Assembly (NCBI GenBank): GCA_964460845.1
Contig: CAYWRZ010000004.1
Location: 186,001-250,000, forward strand
From: CAYWRZ01 sp964460845
GTDB lineage: Bacteria > Bacteroidota > Bacteroidia > Flavobacteriales_D > UBA2798
Direction: 5' to 3'
Length of the DNA stretch: 64,000 nt
The notes beneath the pieces were generated by a model. It had not been told where the DNA came from. It worked only from the letters and a program-made list of their open reading frames with translations, and made no database searches. This document shows positions 42,074 through 50,797 of this stretch, piece by piece (position 1 is the first letter of the stretch; each line of letters begins with the position of its first letter). The position numbers and the translations under genes were made by a program.

Positions 42074-42409
42074 TTATCCGCCTTCTCCCTTGAGGGCCGA
42101 GGTAAGCTTGAGTCCGACGATAGAAAGTACCAGCAATGAAATGAAAAAGACTTTCCAAAAATCGACACTTTCTTTGAAGAAAAAGATTCCTATAAGCACT
42201 GTGCCTACCGCTCCGATTCCTGTCCATACGGCATAAGCCATACCGATCGGAATATCTTGTATAGCGCGGTTAAGGAAATAAAAGCTCAATATGATGCACA
42301 CGAAAAACGCGATGCTCCATTTCAGATTGCTGAAGTTATTGGAAAGTTTCAGGGAAGTGGTAAAGCCTACTTCAAATAACCCCGCTACAATAAGCATAAT
42401 CCAGGCCAT
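42074..42409 (-). CDS. Small multidrug resistance (SMR) transporter, SugE/Gdx-like
   Basis: A 111-residue protein with four transmembrane helices, the full SMR length, from ATG 42409 (a longer in-frame reading to 42631 has no membrane or domain sequence). The key glutamate is E13 in LIVAGLFEVGFTTSLK. IPIGMAYAVWTGIGAVGTVLIG is the SMR helix-3 signature. SugE/Gdx proteins export guanidinium, EmrE-type ones export cationic drugs in exchange for protons. Glu at position 13 and WIMLIVAGLFEV fit the former better. No guanidine riboswitch is visible upstream. Confidence 0.9.
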   Translation of the reverse strand: MAWIMLIVAGLFEVGFTTSLKLSNNFSNLKWSIAFFVCIILSFYFLNRAIQDIPIGMAYAVWTGIGAVGTVLIGIFFFKESVDFWKVFFISLLVLSIVGLKLTSALKGEGG

Positions 42410-42441
42410 AAATTTCAGTTCTTTTTGAATGTCAGAAAATC

Positions 42442-42480
42442 CTGCGCTTTTTTGCGCAGCGTGTACTGTGTACAAAGATA
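42442..42480 (-). promoter_or_regulatory. Promoter box and leader hairpin of the SMR gene
   Basis: TATCTTTG on the minus strand (42473-42480) is a perfect TAnnTTTG box, about 65 bp before the ATG at 42409. Just inside the transcript lies a perfect hairpin CTGCGC-N6-GCGCAG (42442-42459). Confidence 0.5.
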
Positions 42481-42870
42481 AAAAAATGGATTTTTTATGG
42501 ATCTGAATTTGGCTTCTACTACCCGAAAAATAGTGCTGGTGCGGTCGCCTAACGCGCAAAAAAGCCAAACCTGCTACAGGCGCTTTCACGAACGACAGAT
42601 AAGTATAAGAATTAGCTTTTTGCGTAAACATTTGATTTTCATAAAAATAGATTGTTTTTTGAAGTAGAAGTTTTCCGGCTTTGCGCGCAGGTGCCTCGAA
42701 AATAATTACCTTTAATCGCCCGGACGTTTTTTACGCCTGTGGCTGGCGCATGCCTCGAAGAACGAAAGAGAGCAGACCGTCTTGTGGCGGATGGCAGCGC
42801 AATACCGGAGAAGAGCAACTGTTAATTTTCACCGTTTTTTAGCGGAGATATTCAATTCAAAAAAGAAATT
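42481..42870 (+). other. 390-bp divergent gap
   Basis: Between the minus-strand SMR gene and the plus-strand lipoprotein gene. Reading frames that run through it are extensions of the SMR frame or short and featureless. I see no RNA gene or repeat. Confidence 0.5.
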
Positions 42871-43518
42871 ATGTCGAAAGAGAATGCCATGCGAAGTAAG
42901 GAAAAGACTCAGGTGTACGGAGAAAAACAGCGAAAAACCTATCGGTTTTTTACGTCGCCTCAAAAAATTATCGGTGCATTATTACTGTTCGGAATACTCT
43001 TTACTTCCTGTAGCGGCGATACAGCCGATAAGCAGCGTGAACAGTATGGCACTACCGAGCAGGATCTGTACGAATTTATGGAAGTAGCTTTCGAAAAGCT
43101 GCAGCTCACGCATGGGCACGGACTTAAAGTAGCCCCGCAAACCGAATGCACGATATGGGAAACCGATTCGGCCATGTTCGCACGTCTTACCCGCGATCCG
43201 GATAGCCCCGATCCCTTACACCATTCGCCCCGCGCCGACCTCCCCAAATTTTTAGAACCCGGCGATTTAGAGTTTATGCTGCAGCAGAAAAAACGACTCG
43301 ATACGTTTCACTGGGACGTAGAAAAACTCGGATTGAACGCTGCGAATGATCGTGACTGGTACGCGTTTTCGTTGCCTCTGTTTTCGAAAGACCGCAAAAG
43401 AGTGGTGCTCACTGTGCGTGAGATGTGCCAAATCAAAGTGTGCGGAAGCCGTAACTATCTTTTCATCCACAATGACGGAGAATGGACAGTGGTAAAAGGG
43501 AAAAAATGGTACCACTAA
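42871..43518 (+). CDS. Hypothetical lipoprotein
   Basis: A 215-residue product. A charged N-terminus of about 30 residues precedes IIGALLLFGILFTSC, a lipobox-like end at Cys47. A later ATG at 42889 would shorten the leading segment and is possible. The mature part includes TTEQDLYEFMEVAFEKLQL, FLEPGDLEFMLQQKKRLDTFHWD and NYLFIHNDGEWTVVKGKKWYH. The last resembles repeats seen in small periplasmic proteins, but I assign no family. It ends 16 bp before murI. Confidence 0.65.
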   Translation: MSKENAMRSKEKTQVYGEKQRKTYRFFTSPQKIIGALLLFGILFTSCSGDTADKQREQYGTTEQDLYEFMEVAFEKLQLTHGHGLKVAPQTECTIWETDSAMFARLTRDPDSPDPLHHSPRADLPKFLEPGDLEFMLQQKKRLDTFHWDVEKLGLNAANDRDWYAFSLPLFSKDRKRVVLTVREMCQIKVCGSRNYLFIHNDGEWTVVKGKKWYH

Positions 43519-43534
43519 ACAGTAGCTGCACAAG

Positions 43535-44359
43535 ATGAGCCAGCAGGCCGGTCCTATCGGGATTTTTGATTCGGGCTACGGCGGACTCACCGTCTTCACC
43601 GAAATCGTGAAGCAGCTTCCCCAATACGATTATATTTATTTGGGCGATAATGCGCGTGTGCCCTACGGCACCCGTTCGTTCGAAACGGTTTATCAGTACA
43701 CGCTCGAATGTGTGCAGCATCTTTTCGATAAAGGTTGCCGGCTGGTGATATTGGCCTGTAATACCGCTTCTGCTAAGGCTTTGCGTACCATACAGCAGTG
43801 CGATTTGTCTCGTTTTGCTGGTCGAAAAGTATTGGGTGTGATTCGGCCTACCACCGAAATAATCGGTAATTACACCCAAAGTCGTGAGATAGGCATTTTT
43901 GCGACGCAGGGAACCGTAAATTCAGACTCTTATCTTCTCGAAATTCAAAAATTTTTCCCCGATGTGAAAGTCTATCAGGAAGCCTGTCCGATGTGGGTTT
44001 CGCTGGTCGAGAATAATGAGCATGATTCGGACGGGGCCGATTTTTTTATAAAAAAGCATATAGACAACCTGCTGACGCGTTCGGCATCGATAGACACTAT
44101 CGTATTGGCTTGTACGCATTATCCCTTGCTGGCCGATCGTATAAGTCGCTTTCTTCCTCCGCATATACGTTTGCTTGCACAGGGTGAAATAGTGGCGCGC
44201 AGTCTGCGCGACTATCTGCAACGCCATCCCGAAGTGGAGCAGTGCTGCCTGAAAGGCGGGCATTCGGCCTATTATACTACCGATTCGCCCGAAGCCTTCG
44301 ACAGCAAAGCGGAACTGTTTACCGGTAAAGCGATAAAATCAGCGTACCTGGCGCTTTAA
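43535..44359 (+). CDS. murI: Glutamate racemase
   Basis: Makes D-glutamate for peptidoglycan (EC 5.1.1.3). The 274-residue product carries both catalytic cysteines: C75 in LACNTASA and C193 in LACTHYPLL with the nearby H195. The acid/base Asp-Ser is in IGIFDSGYGGLTV (D12, S13), and YLGDNARVPYG is also conserved. Cytosolic and essential in most bacteria. It lies 16 bp after the lipoprotein gene and may be cotranscribed with it. Confidence 0.97.
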   Translation: MSQQAGPIGIFDSGYGGLTVFTEIVKQLPQYDYIYLGDNARVPYGTRSFETVYQYTLECVQHLFDKGCRLVILACNTASAKALRTIQQCDLSRFAGRKVLGVIRPTTEIIGNYTQSREIGIFATQGTVNSDSYLLEIQKFFPDVKVYQEACPMWVSLVENNEHDSDGADFFIKKHIDNLLTRSASIDTIVLACTHYPLLADRISRFLPPHIRLLAQGEIVARSLRDYLQRHPEVEQCCLKGGHSAYYTTDSPEAFDSKAELFTGKAIKSAYLAL

Positions 44360-44479
44360 TTTACGACTTGTCGAACATTCATATTCGTGATTTTCTGGTT
44401 GGTTTTTCCACCGGTCTTAGCCACTTAATTATTACCTTCACAAACGTGTAAAGAAATTCTATTCTTTAAATTTCCGACG

Positions 44480-45619
44480 ATGCGCTTAACGCAGCTTTTT
44501 TCTGAATTTTTCAAAAGTGAGAAAGCCGGTGGGCTTGTCTTGCTTTTTTGTACCCTGCTATCGTTGCTGCTGGCCAACTCTCCTTTCCAGGAAGGATACC
44601 TGCACCTGTGGCACGCCGAATTGGCCGGAGAGAGTGTAGAGTATTGGATCAACGACGGCCTGATGGTCATTTTCTTCCTGCTTATCGGTCTTGAGCTGAA
44701 GCGAGAATTGTATAGCGGAGAGCTTTCCAACCTGAAAAACGCCATGCTCCCGGTGTTTTCGGCGTTGGGTGGTATGCTGGTGCCGGCCTTGTTTTATACC
44801 CTGCTCAATTTCGGCCTTCCGACACAATCGGGTGTGGGCATTCCTATGGCGACCGACATCGCATTTGCGCTCGGTATTCTTTCGTTGCTTGGTAATAGGG
44901 TGCCTGCTTCGCTGAAAGTGCTGCTGGTAGCTTTGGCTATTATTGACGATTTAGGAGCCATATTGGTCATTGCCGTATTTTATACGACCTCACTTTCCTG
45001 GTTCGATTTAGGAATGGCGCTGGCTATTTATACCGTATTGCTGCTGCTCAATCGTTTTAAAGTAAACCTGCTTATGCTTTACCTGCTGGGCGGGATAGCG
45101 ATGTGGTATTTTATGCTGCATTCGGGTATTCACGCAACCATTACCGGAGTGCTGCTGGCTTTTGCCATTCCCCTGGGCAAGGATGAACAGCGGTCGCCTG
45201 CGGGGCGTTTGCAACATTTCCTGCACGTGCCGGTAGCTTTTCTCATACTTCCGCTTTTTGCGCTGGCCAATACGGCTATCGTGATAGGAGAGGGGTGGAT
45301 ACAAGATCTGGGTCAGCCCAACAGCCTTGGGATTTTCGCCGGTTTAATTTTAGGCAAGCCCCTGGGCATCGCCTTATTTGCCTGGCTTGCTGTTCGCGCA
45401 GGTTTGTGCAGTTTGCCAAAGGGTTTGGGCTGGAGTCCGGTATGGGGCATGGGTGCCCTGGCCGGGATAGGCTTTACCATGTCGATGTTCATCACTTTCC
45501 TTGCTTTTGACGATCCGCATCACATTAATGGCTCCAAAATGGCGATCATACTCGCTTCGCTGGCCTCAGGGCTTATCGGTTCGTTTTGGCTGCGTGTGGT
45601 GTTGCGGGGAAAAGGGTAA
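44480..45619 (+). CDS. nhaA: Na+/H+ antiporter NhaA
   Basis: A 379-residue inner-membrane antiporter that expels Na+ in exchange for protons. Seen: the NhaA N-terminus (FFKSEKAGGLVLLFCTLLSLLLANSPF), NDGLMVIFFLLIGLELKRE, PMATDIAFALGILSLLG, the paired ion-binding aspartates in ALAIIDDLGAILVIA, and GKPLGI with a C-terminal GIGFTMSMFI. Length and helix pattern are normal. It converges with the STAS-like gene, with 4 bp between the stop codons. Confidence 0.97.
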   Translation: MRLTQLFSEFFKSEKAGGLVLLFCTLLSLLLANSPFQEGYLHLWHAELAGESVEYWINDGLMVIFFLLIGLELKRELYSGELSNLKNAMLPVFSALGGMLVPALFYTLLNFGLPTQSGVGIPMATDIAFALGILSLLGNRVPASLKVLLVALAIIDDLGAILVIAVFYTTSLSWFDLGMALAIYTVLLLLNRFKVNLLMLYLLGGIAMWYFMLHSGIHATITGVLLAFAIPLGKDEQRSPAGRLQHFLHVPVAFLILPLFALANTAIVIGEGWIQDLGQPNSLGIFAGLILGKPLGIALFAWLAVRAGLCSLPKGLGWSPVWGMGALAGIGFTMSMFITFLAFDDPHHINGSKMAIILASLASGLIGSFWLRVVLRGKG

Positions 45620-45623
45620 GATA

Positions 45624-45977
45624 TTACAGAGAAAGAAGAAAATCGTCCAAAGCGCTTAATTCGGAATAGTGAATTACCTGTACTTCTTCCGTATTCCTTT
45701 TCTTAGCCTGTTGGGTGCGAGCTACGGCATTTAGCATATTAAGCACATTCTCTCCGACGTTTTGAAGAATTACTTTTATGCCCTTTTGCTGCCATTCTTC
45801 ACGTTTTTTTACTAATTCGTCTGCAAAAGCTCTTGAAATAAACTCTACATCTGAAAAATCAACTACCAAAGTGCTTTTTTCCTGAAGTTGAATTTTTGAC
45901 AGAAGCGTAGAAAGTGCGCCACGGGTATTGACCGTTTCGCCTAATTGTGAGTTGATATGGACAATGAGAGACTTCAT
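45624..45977 (-). CDS. STAS-like protein (DUF4325)
   Basis: This 117-residue protein starts at ATG 45977. An in-frame upstream ATG at 46094 would overlap the kinase gene and adds no domain. TRGALSTLLSKIQ, the strand STLVVDFSDVEFISRAFADEL and the following helix match DUF4325, a STAS-like fold. These proteins usually accompany a GHKL ATPase gene, as here, and are thought to be anti-anti-sigma-like partners. The ATPase gene ends 52 bp upstream. Confidence 0.85.
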   Translation of the reverse strand: MKSLIVHINSQLGETVNTRGALSTLLSKIQLQEKSTLVVDFSDVEFISRAFADELVKKREEWQQKGIKVILQNVGENVLNMLNAVARTQQAKKRNTEEVQVIHYSELSALDDFLLSL

Positions 45978-46029
45978 AGAGAATGCTATGAATACCAAAT
46001 ATAACCATAATCTACGTAAATCCACCCAA

Positions 46030-46953
46030 TTAGGATTCAACATAGTTATAGATTGTGAATACCGAGTTGTCGAGGATAGGTATCCGTAATGCAATATAGC
46101 AGCCCTGATACGTACTGGGCGTGGAGGTTATGATTTTTGTATCGGCAGTTTGTGCATAAAATGCTGAGCCAGAGTGCATAAGAAATTTCCCCTTCAGACC
46201 GTTTACTAACATTCGGTAGGAAGTTGAAATACCGAATCCACGGCTTTCTGCTCGGTTTTTGGTCGATTTTCCGGATATAGCCAGGTTTAAAGCTTCTAAA
46301 TCCGAAGCCGGAAAATGTTTTTTACTGTCGTGATATGACTGATATAATCCTTTTCCTACATCTGCAATGCAGAGATCCATAAAGTTTTTAGAGGGGTAAA
46401 ACTGGGCGAATAATATACCCTTTGGAGAGAGGGAATGTTCGGCGATATTGTTGGTTAGCTCATCTATCAGGTAATAGATGCCGCTTAGCACATTATTTGA
46501 AAGGTTGAGCTGGGTTTTTAGCAGCTCATTAATGATCGATAAAATTAACTCGCGTAGATAAGGCTGATTTCCCTCTTCAAGCCCTGGGAATAAAGTAATG
46601 GGGATATAAGTACGGTGGTTAAATTCAGATAATTTTTGTTGCAGAATGCTTTTTTCAGCGATAGCATATTCGTACCCGAAAGGGAATCCGATTAGTGTAA
46701 AATACTGCAGAATATTGCTTTCTTCAGGAGGATATATTACTTCCACTTTTCCACCTTTGTTTCGATGATCGAAGCAAAGCGCAGTAATGCCGCCGACTAA
46801 AAAAGGATTGATGAAGTGGCACTGACTGAGATTAAGAATGAGCGTATCCGCTTTAGCTTGATTATATTCAGCTAGTAACTGATAGAATATGCTGATGGGC
46901 TGACCAAAATTATCAGAAACTCTTTTAGGAATAGTTAAGGTTAATACAGCCAT
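46030..46953 (-). CDS. GHKL ATPase with N-terminal STAS-like domain (anti-sigma-kinase-like)
   Basis: A 307-residue cytosolic protein. Residues about 1-110 look like a STAS domain (LILNLSQCHFINPFLVGGITALC). Residues about 130-290 form a HATPase_c domain: N-box LIDELTNNIAEHS (N168/N169), G1 box IADVGKGL (D198, G200), and SRGFGISTSY (G239, G241). It lacks a His-phosphorylation domain and a receiver. The pairing with the DUF4325 gene downstream suggests a partner-switching unit, probably acting as a serine kinase on that protein. The target sigma factor or output is not in view. Confidence 0.85.
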   Translation of the reverse strand: MAVLTLTIPKRVSDNFGQPISIFYQLLAEYNQAKADTLILNLSQCHFINPFLVGGITALCFDHRNKGGKVEVIYPPEESNILQYFTLIGFPFGYEYAIAEKSILQQKLSEFNHRTYIPITLFPGLEEGNQPYLRELILSIINELLKTQLNLSNNVLSGIYYLIDELTNNIAEHSLSPKGILFAQFYPSKNFMDLCIADVGKGLYQSYHDSKKHFPASDLEALNLAISGKSTKNRAESRGFGISTSYRMLVNGLKGKFLMHSGSAFYAQTADTKIITSTPSTYQGCYIALRIPILDNSVFTIYNYVES

Positions 46954-47158
46954 CTCGTGTCAAAATTTCCCATCTATATACTTTCCCGTTTTTTTCCCTT
47001 GGATATCTAATGAAGATACGAAAACAGCTTTTAATGTGCTAATCGTTTCAATTCTTGATAGTCTGTTTGGAAGGTAGTAGAAAAGATAAAACCTATATAG
47101 ATAACCGAAGTAGAAAAAGTTATTTTTCGTACTTTCCCTCCGATTAAACGCGAGCACG

Positions 47159-47497
47159 ATGCAAACCACCCTAAGCTGGGAAGATTTCAGCAAAACCGAT
47201 ATCCGTACCGGTACCATTATTGCCGCCGAAGTGTTTAAAGAGGCCCGCAAGCCCGCCTATAAAATCACGATCGATTTCGGTCCTTTGGGTACGCGAAAAA
47301 CCTCGGCACAGGTTACGGCATTGTATCAGCCCGAAGCGCTTGTGGGCCTTCAGGTGGTGGCTGTGGTCAATTTTCCACCCAAGCAGATTGCGGGTTTTAT
47401 GAGCGAATGCCTGCTGCTGGGCGCCGTAGGCGAAAACGGAGAGGTGACCCTGCTGCAAACCGAACGCCGCTCCGCAAACGGGCTCCGTATCGGTTAA
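47159..47497 (+). CDS. csaA: tRNA-binding protein CsaA
   Basis: A 112-residue homodimeric OB-fold protein of the CsaA type. Conserved blocks: WEDFSKTDIRTGTIIAAEVF, KPAYKITIDFGPLGTRKTSAQVT, PEALVGLQVVAVVNFPPKQIAGFMSECLLLGA, ending in ANGLRIG. CsaA proteins bind tRNA and have been linked to secretion chaperoning. It diverges from the ATPase gene. Confidence 0.95.
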   Translation: MQTTLSWEDFSKTDIRTGTIIAAEVFKEARKPAYKITIDFGPLGTRKTSAQVTALYQPEALVGLQVVAVVNFPPKQIAGFMSECLLLGAVGENGEVTLLQTERRSANGLRIG

Positions 47498-47599
47498 GCG
47501 TTTTTCAGCGATGAGTTGACAAAGCCGAATAATCGTTTTATCTTTAAAGAAGGGAAAAGAGAAAGCGTTTATTATTTATTTTATTGTAAACTCATTTTT

Positions 47600-48070
47600 A
47601 TGAAAAACTTACTGATCATTCCCGGTTTCTTTTTTCTACTCCTTTTGATTCCCTTTTCTTCGCATGCCCAAGAGAAAGACATAAAAGAGGAGGATGTTCC
47701 CGCCGCAGTAAAAAATGCGCTCGCTAAAAAATACCCCGACAGCCATGTAAAAGAGTGGGAGTATGACGCGTCTAAAAAAGTGTACGAAGCCGATTTTAAA
47801 TTTGCAGGCCAAAAGTATGAAGCCCGCTTTAAAGCCGATGGTACCTGGATAAGCAGCGAACGTGAGCTTAAAAAAGACGAACTTCCTGCCGAGGTGCTCA
47901 AGGCTTTCCACGAGTCCGATTACAAGGGTTGGAAAATCCACGATATAGAGCACCTTCAGAGCTCGGGTATCGCCGATCGCTATGTGATCGAAGTGGAGAA
48001 AAACGCCGAGCACTATTACCTCTATTATGATGTAAACGGTAAGCTGCTCAAGCGAAAGCCGAAAAAATAA
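47600..48070 (+). CDS. PepSY-like secreted protein, paralogue of 32635
   Basis: A 156-residue product from ATG 47600, which opens a signal peptide (MKNLLIIPGFFFLLLLIPFSSHA); an upstream in-frame start at 47516 lacks support. It has the two PepSY-like halves of the 32635-33078 protein: VPAAVKNALAKKYPDSHVKEWEYDASKKVYEADFKFAGQKYEARF, then LPAEVLKAFHESDYKGW and YVIEVEKNAEHYYLYYDVNG. Periplasmic, function unknown. It is followed by a membrane-protein gene 21 bp downstream. Confidence 0.85.
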   Translation: MKNLLIIPGFFFLLLLIPFSSHAQEKDIKEEDVPAAVKNALAKKYPDSHVKEWEYDASKKVYEADFKFAGQKYEARFKADGTWISSERELKKDELPAEVLKAFHESDYKGWKIHDIEHLQSSGIADRYVIEVEKNAEHYYLYYDVNGKLLKRKPKK

Positions 48071-48091
48071 ATCCCACTTTGCACCTATTAC

Positions 48092-48622
48092 ATGGATTCT
48101 AATCCTGAAGCAATACCGCAGCAGTCGGTTGTATTCAAGGAAGTACAGCGTTTTCGCCAATGGTGGTTATGGCTGCTTATCGGTCTCACCGCCTTTCCCA
48201 CCTTGCTGGTATTGCTCTATCAGTTGTGGGCGGGAGACAATAGCGAGGCTTCTAATACGACGCTCGTGGTGCTGATACTGGCGGTGCCTGTGCCGGTGCT
48301 GCTGCTGTTTCTCCTGCTGCGATTAACGATCATTATCGATGCTTCGGGTATCCGTTACGGATGGAACATCATTCCCGGAAGGCTTAACCGGCTTGGTTGG
48401 TCCGATATTGAAAGCGGCCGACTTATCAAGTACGGATTTGTAGGCTACGGGTATCGAATAAGCCGAAAGCACGGAATAGTCTATAATGTAAGCGGCTCCA
48501 GAGGATTACAGCTTGTGCGCAAAAACGGCTCCAAAATTCTGCTCGGCACTTCACGCCCGCAGGAAATGGACAGCGTGCTGCGTGTGGTGTATCCACCTTA
48601 TCGGTCAGAGAATTCGGTGTAA
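48092..48622 (+). CDS. Small membrane protein, DUF6141-like
   Basis: A 176-residue protein with two transmembrane segments (WWLWLLIGLTAFPTLLVLLYQ; TTLVVLILAVPVPVLLLFLLL) and a C-terminal PH-like beta region (LTIIIDASGIRYGWNIIPG...GYGYRISRKHGIVYNVSG). The start FKEVQRFRQWWLW resembles DUF6141. The function is unknown. It ends 9 bp before a strong terminator. Confidence 0.75.
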   Translation: MDSNPEAIPQQSVVFKEVQRFRQWWLWLLIGLTAFPTLLVLLYQLWAGDNSEASNTTLVVLILAVPVPVLLLFLLLRLTIIIDASGIRYGWNIIPGRLNRLGWSDIESGRLIKYGFVGYGYRISRKHGIVYNVSGSRGLQLVRKNGSKILLGTSRPQEMDSVLRVVYPPYRSENSV

Positions 48623-48631
48623 ATAAAGAAT

Positions 48632-48659
48632 ACCCGGCCGATATTCGGCCGGGTTTTTT
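48632..48659 (+). terminator. Intrinsic terminator before the two-component system
   Basis: Perfect 9-bp stem ACCCGGCCG (48632-48640) / CGGCCGGGT (48646-48654) followed by TTTTTT. Confidence 0.93.
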
Positions 48660-48670
48660 ATTTTTGACAA

Positions 48671-49357
48671 ATGAGCTTCCGCATACTCTTGCTTGAAGAT
48701 GACCCCAAACTGGCGGGCGAAATACGCACGTATTTCGAATCGAAAGAATTTCGTTGCGATGTGGCCTACGACGGAACACTCTTTCGCCGGCAAAACCGGC
48801 AGGAGCACTACGATATTTTTATTCTCGACATCAATGTGCCGCTGCTCAACGGACTCGAAGTATGCCGTCAGATACGCGAAGAAGACAAGTCCACCCCTAT
48901 ACTGATGCTTACCGCTTTCGACGATGTGGACGATAAGATCGAAGCTTTTGGGCTGGGTGCCGACGATTACTTAGTAAAACCTTTTCATTTCGACGAGCTT
49001 TTTGCCCGTGTCAATGCCCTGCTGCGCCGGTCGGGTAATCCGCAAAACGAACAGGATGAGCTGCTGCGTATAGATGATCTGGAAATTAACGCTTCACAGC
49101 TTAGGGTGAGGCGCAAGGGGCAGCAGATAGATCTCACCCCCAAAGAATTTAAGCTGCTCGAACTGTTGGCGCGTGCCCGCGGACGACCCGTGTCCAAGCA
49201 AACCATCTCGGCCGAGGTGTGGGGCATCGACTTCGATACGGGCACCAATACCATCGAGGTATATATTAATTTTTTGCGGAATAAAATCGACAAAGACCAC
49301 CCCGTGAAGCTCATTCATACGCGTCCGGGCTTCGGTTATTTTCTTCAGGTAAAATGA
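48671..49357 (+). CDS. OmpR-family response regulator
   Basis: A 228-residue regulator. Receiver domain: acidic pocket E9-D10-D11, phosphorylation site D53 (FILDINVPLLNG), T81 and K103 (YLVKPFHF). The winged-helix output domain starts near 130 (IDLTPKEFKLLELLARARGRPVSK...VEVYINFLRNKID). It is the partner of the kinase that overlaps it by 4 bp (ATGA) and probably binds the direct repeats at 50723-50757 in front of the efflux genes. It starts just after the terminator; TATTTTTG at 48659-48666 could serve as a promoter. Confidence 0.95.
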   Translation: MSFRILLLEDDPKLAGEIRTYFESKEFRCDVAYDGTLFRRQNRQEHYDIFILDINVPLLNGLEVCRQIREEDKSTPILMLTAFDDVDDKIEAFGLGADDYLVKPFHFDELFARVNALLRRSGNPQNEQDELLRIDDLEINASQLRVRRKGQQIDLTPKEFKLLELLARARGRPVSKQTISAEVWGIDFDTGTNTIEVYINFLRNKIDKDHPVKLIHTRPGFGYFLQVK

Positions 49358-50718
49358 ATTTAAAACAACGGTTTTCGCTCAGCTTCAGCATTTTGTTCTC
49401 TGTCATTTTGGGCATAGTGCTGCTGATGGTGTACCTGCTTTCTTCCAATTTCAGGAAAGAACAGGTCGAGGCGCGACTTTCGGCCAAAGCGCAAACCACG
49501 CTCAAGCTGCTCATGGAGCTGCACGAAGGCGATTACCAGATTTTACGCGTAATTGATCGCAATACTATTTACAAGCTTTACAACGAAAAAATTCTCATTT
49601 TTAATGATAGCCTTTCGCTTATATACAGTAGCATAGACGATGCTGTCATCAATTGGGACGAAACCCTTTTGCGTACCATTCAGGAAAAAAATTACCTGTA
49701 TAAAACCGAAGACGAATATGATATTGTCGGGATGCAGGCGCCTTTTGAAGGACGGAATTACATCGTGCTGATTTCGGCCGAAGATTATTCCGGACACCGA
49801 AAGCTGAGCTATTTGGCCTATCTCAGCATAGGCTGCTTTCTGATTGGCACCGGACTGGTATGGGCACTTTCTTTTTATTTTACCCGAAAAGCTTTGCAGC
49901 CGCTCGATACGCTGGCTAAAAATGTGCAGAAAATTTCTGAAAACAACCTTAGCCTTCGTTTGCAGGAATCGGGAAGCAAAGACGAAATATCGGCTTTAAC
50001 CCGGGCATTTAATGTGATGATCGATAGGATCGATCGTTCTTTTCAGTATCAGAAAAGCTTTGTGGGCAGCGCTTCGCACGAATTGCGCACTCCGCTTTCC
50101 CGCATTTCGGTGCAGCTCGAAAATCTTTCCCAATTGCCCGAACTGCCCGAACAAATAGACAAAAGAATCCACAGCATCAAAGAAGATACCCGCCAGCTCT
50201 CCGATATTGTCACCTCATTACTTATTCTTTCGAAGCTCGACGACGATAAGCAGTTCGACCGCCTTTCGCTCGTCAGGATAGACGAAATCATATTTACCAG
50301 TGTAGAATTTCTCAAAAAAGCGCATACCGATTTTAAAGTACATTTTGAAATTATCAATCAAACGGTCAACGAAGATAAGCTCGAGGTGCGTGGCGACGAG
50401 GCCCTGCTCAAAATAGCCTTCGGTAATCTGCTCAAGAATGCGTATCTGTATTCGGAAAATAAAGAAGTGGATATTAAGATTATCCAGCAGCAGGAATACA
50501 TCAGGGTTACGCTGGCCAATAAGGGCAAAACGCCCGATGTGATCGATACCGAAGACCTTTTTGCCTCTTTTGCGCGGGGCAGCAATGCGCTTACTCAGCA
50601 GGGTTTCGGCCTCGGACTCAGCATTGTAAAACGCATCGTGCAGCACCACCGTGCCGAAATAAAATTTCTTCGTCCCGATGTGAACTACAACCGCTTAGAA
50701 GTGATTTTTAAAATTTAA
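49354..50718 (+). CDS. Sensor histidine kinase (CusS/CzcS-like)
   Basis: A 454-residue membrane kinase. Transmembrane segments at about 8-30 and 152-176 flank a periplasmic sensor region of about 120 residues. A HAMP follows (about 178-232), then the phosphoacceptor H242 in SASHELRTPLSRI and the ATPase domain with GNLLKNAYLYS (N-box), DVIDTEDLFASFARG and GFGLGLSIVKRI. It probably senses a metal ion in the periplasm, judging by the efflux operon that follows. No metal-binding motif stands out in the sensor part. Confidence 0.93.
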   Translation: MNLKQRFSLSFSILFSVILGIVLLMVYLLSSNFRKEQVEARLSAKAQTTLKLLMELHEGDYQILRVIDRNTIYKLYNEKILIFNDSLSLIYSSIDDAVINWDETLLRTIQEKNYLYKTEDEYDIVGMQAPFEGRNYIVLISAEDYSGHRKLSYLAYLSIGCFLIGTGLVWALSFYFTRKALQPLDTLAKNVQKISENNLSLRLQESGSKDEISALTRAFNVMIDRIDRSFQYQKSFVGSASHELRTPLSRISVQLENLSQLPELPEQIDKRIHSIKEDTRQLSDIVTSLLILSKLDDDKQFDRLSLVRIDEIIFTSVEFLKKAHTDFKVHFEIINQTVNEDKLEVRGDEALLKIAFGNLLKNAYLYSENKEVDIKIIQQQEYIRVTLANKGKTPDVIDTEDLFASFARGSNALTQQGFGLGLSIVKRIVQHHRAEIKFLRPDVNYNRLEVIFKI

Positions 50719-50722
50719 GCAA

Positions 50723-50757
50723 TTTTTAAGGTCGTTTTTAAGGTCGCTTAAAGGTGC
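50723..50757 (+). promoter_or_regulatory. Direct-repeat operator upstream of the efflux operon
   Basis: TTTTTAAGGTCG occurs twice in tandem (50723-50734 and 50735-50746), followed by a partial third unit CTTAAAGGTGC (50747-50757). Related TTTTTAAAATTTAAGC precedes it. A weak -7 box CATCTTCG lies at 50765-50772, so the repeats cover the -33 region. Such tandem sites fit binding by the OmpR-type regulator encoded just upstream. Confidence 0.6.
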
Positions 50758-50797
50758 AGGGTGCCATCTTCGTACCCTAAATCCTCTGCCGGTGTTC

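Noticed and set aside
42410..42631. N-terminal extension of the SMR protein
   Set aside because: It contains the promoter box and hairpin of the gene; SMR proteins start at the first helix.
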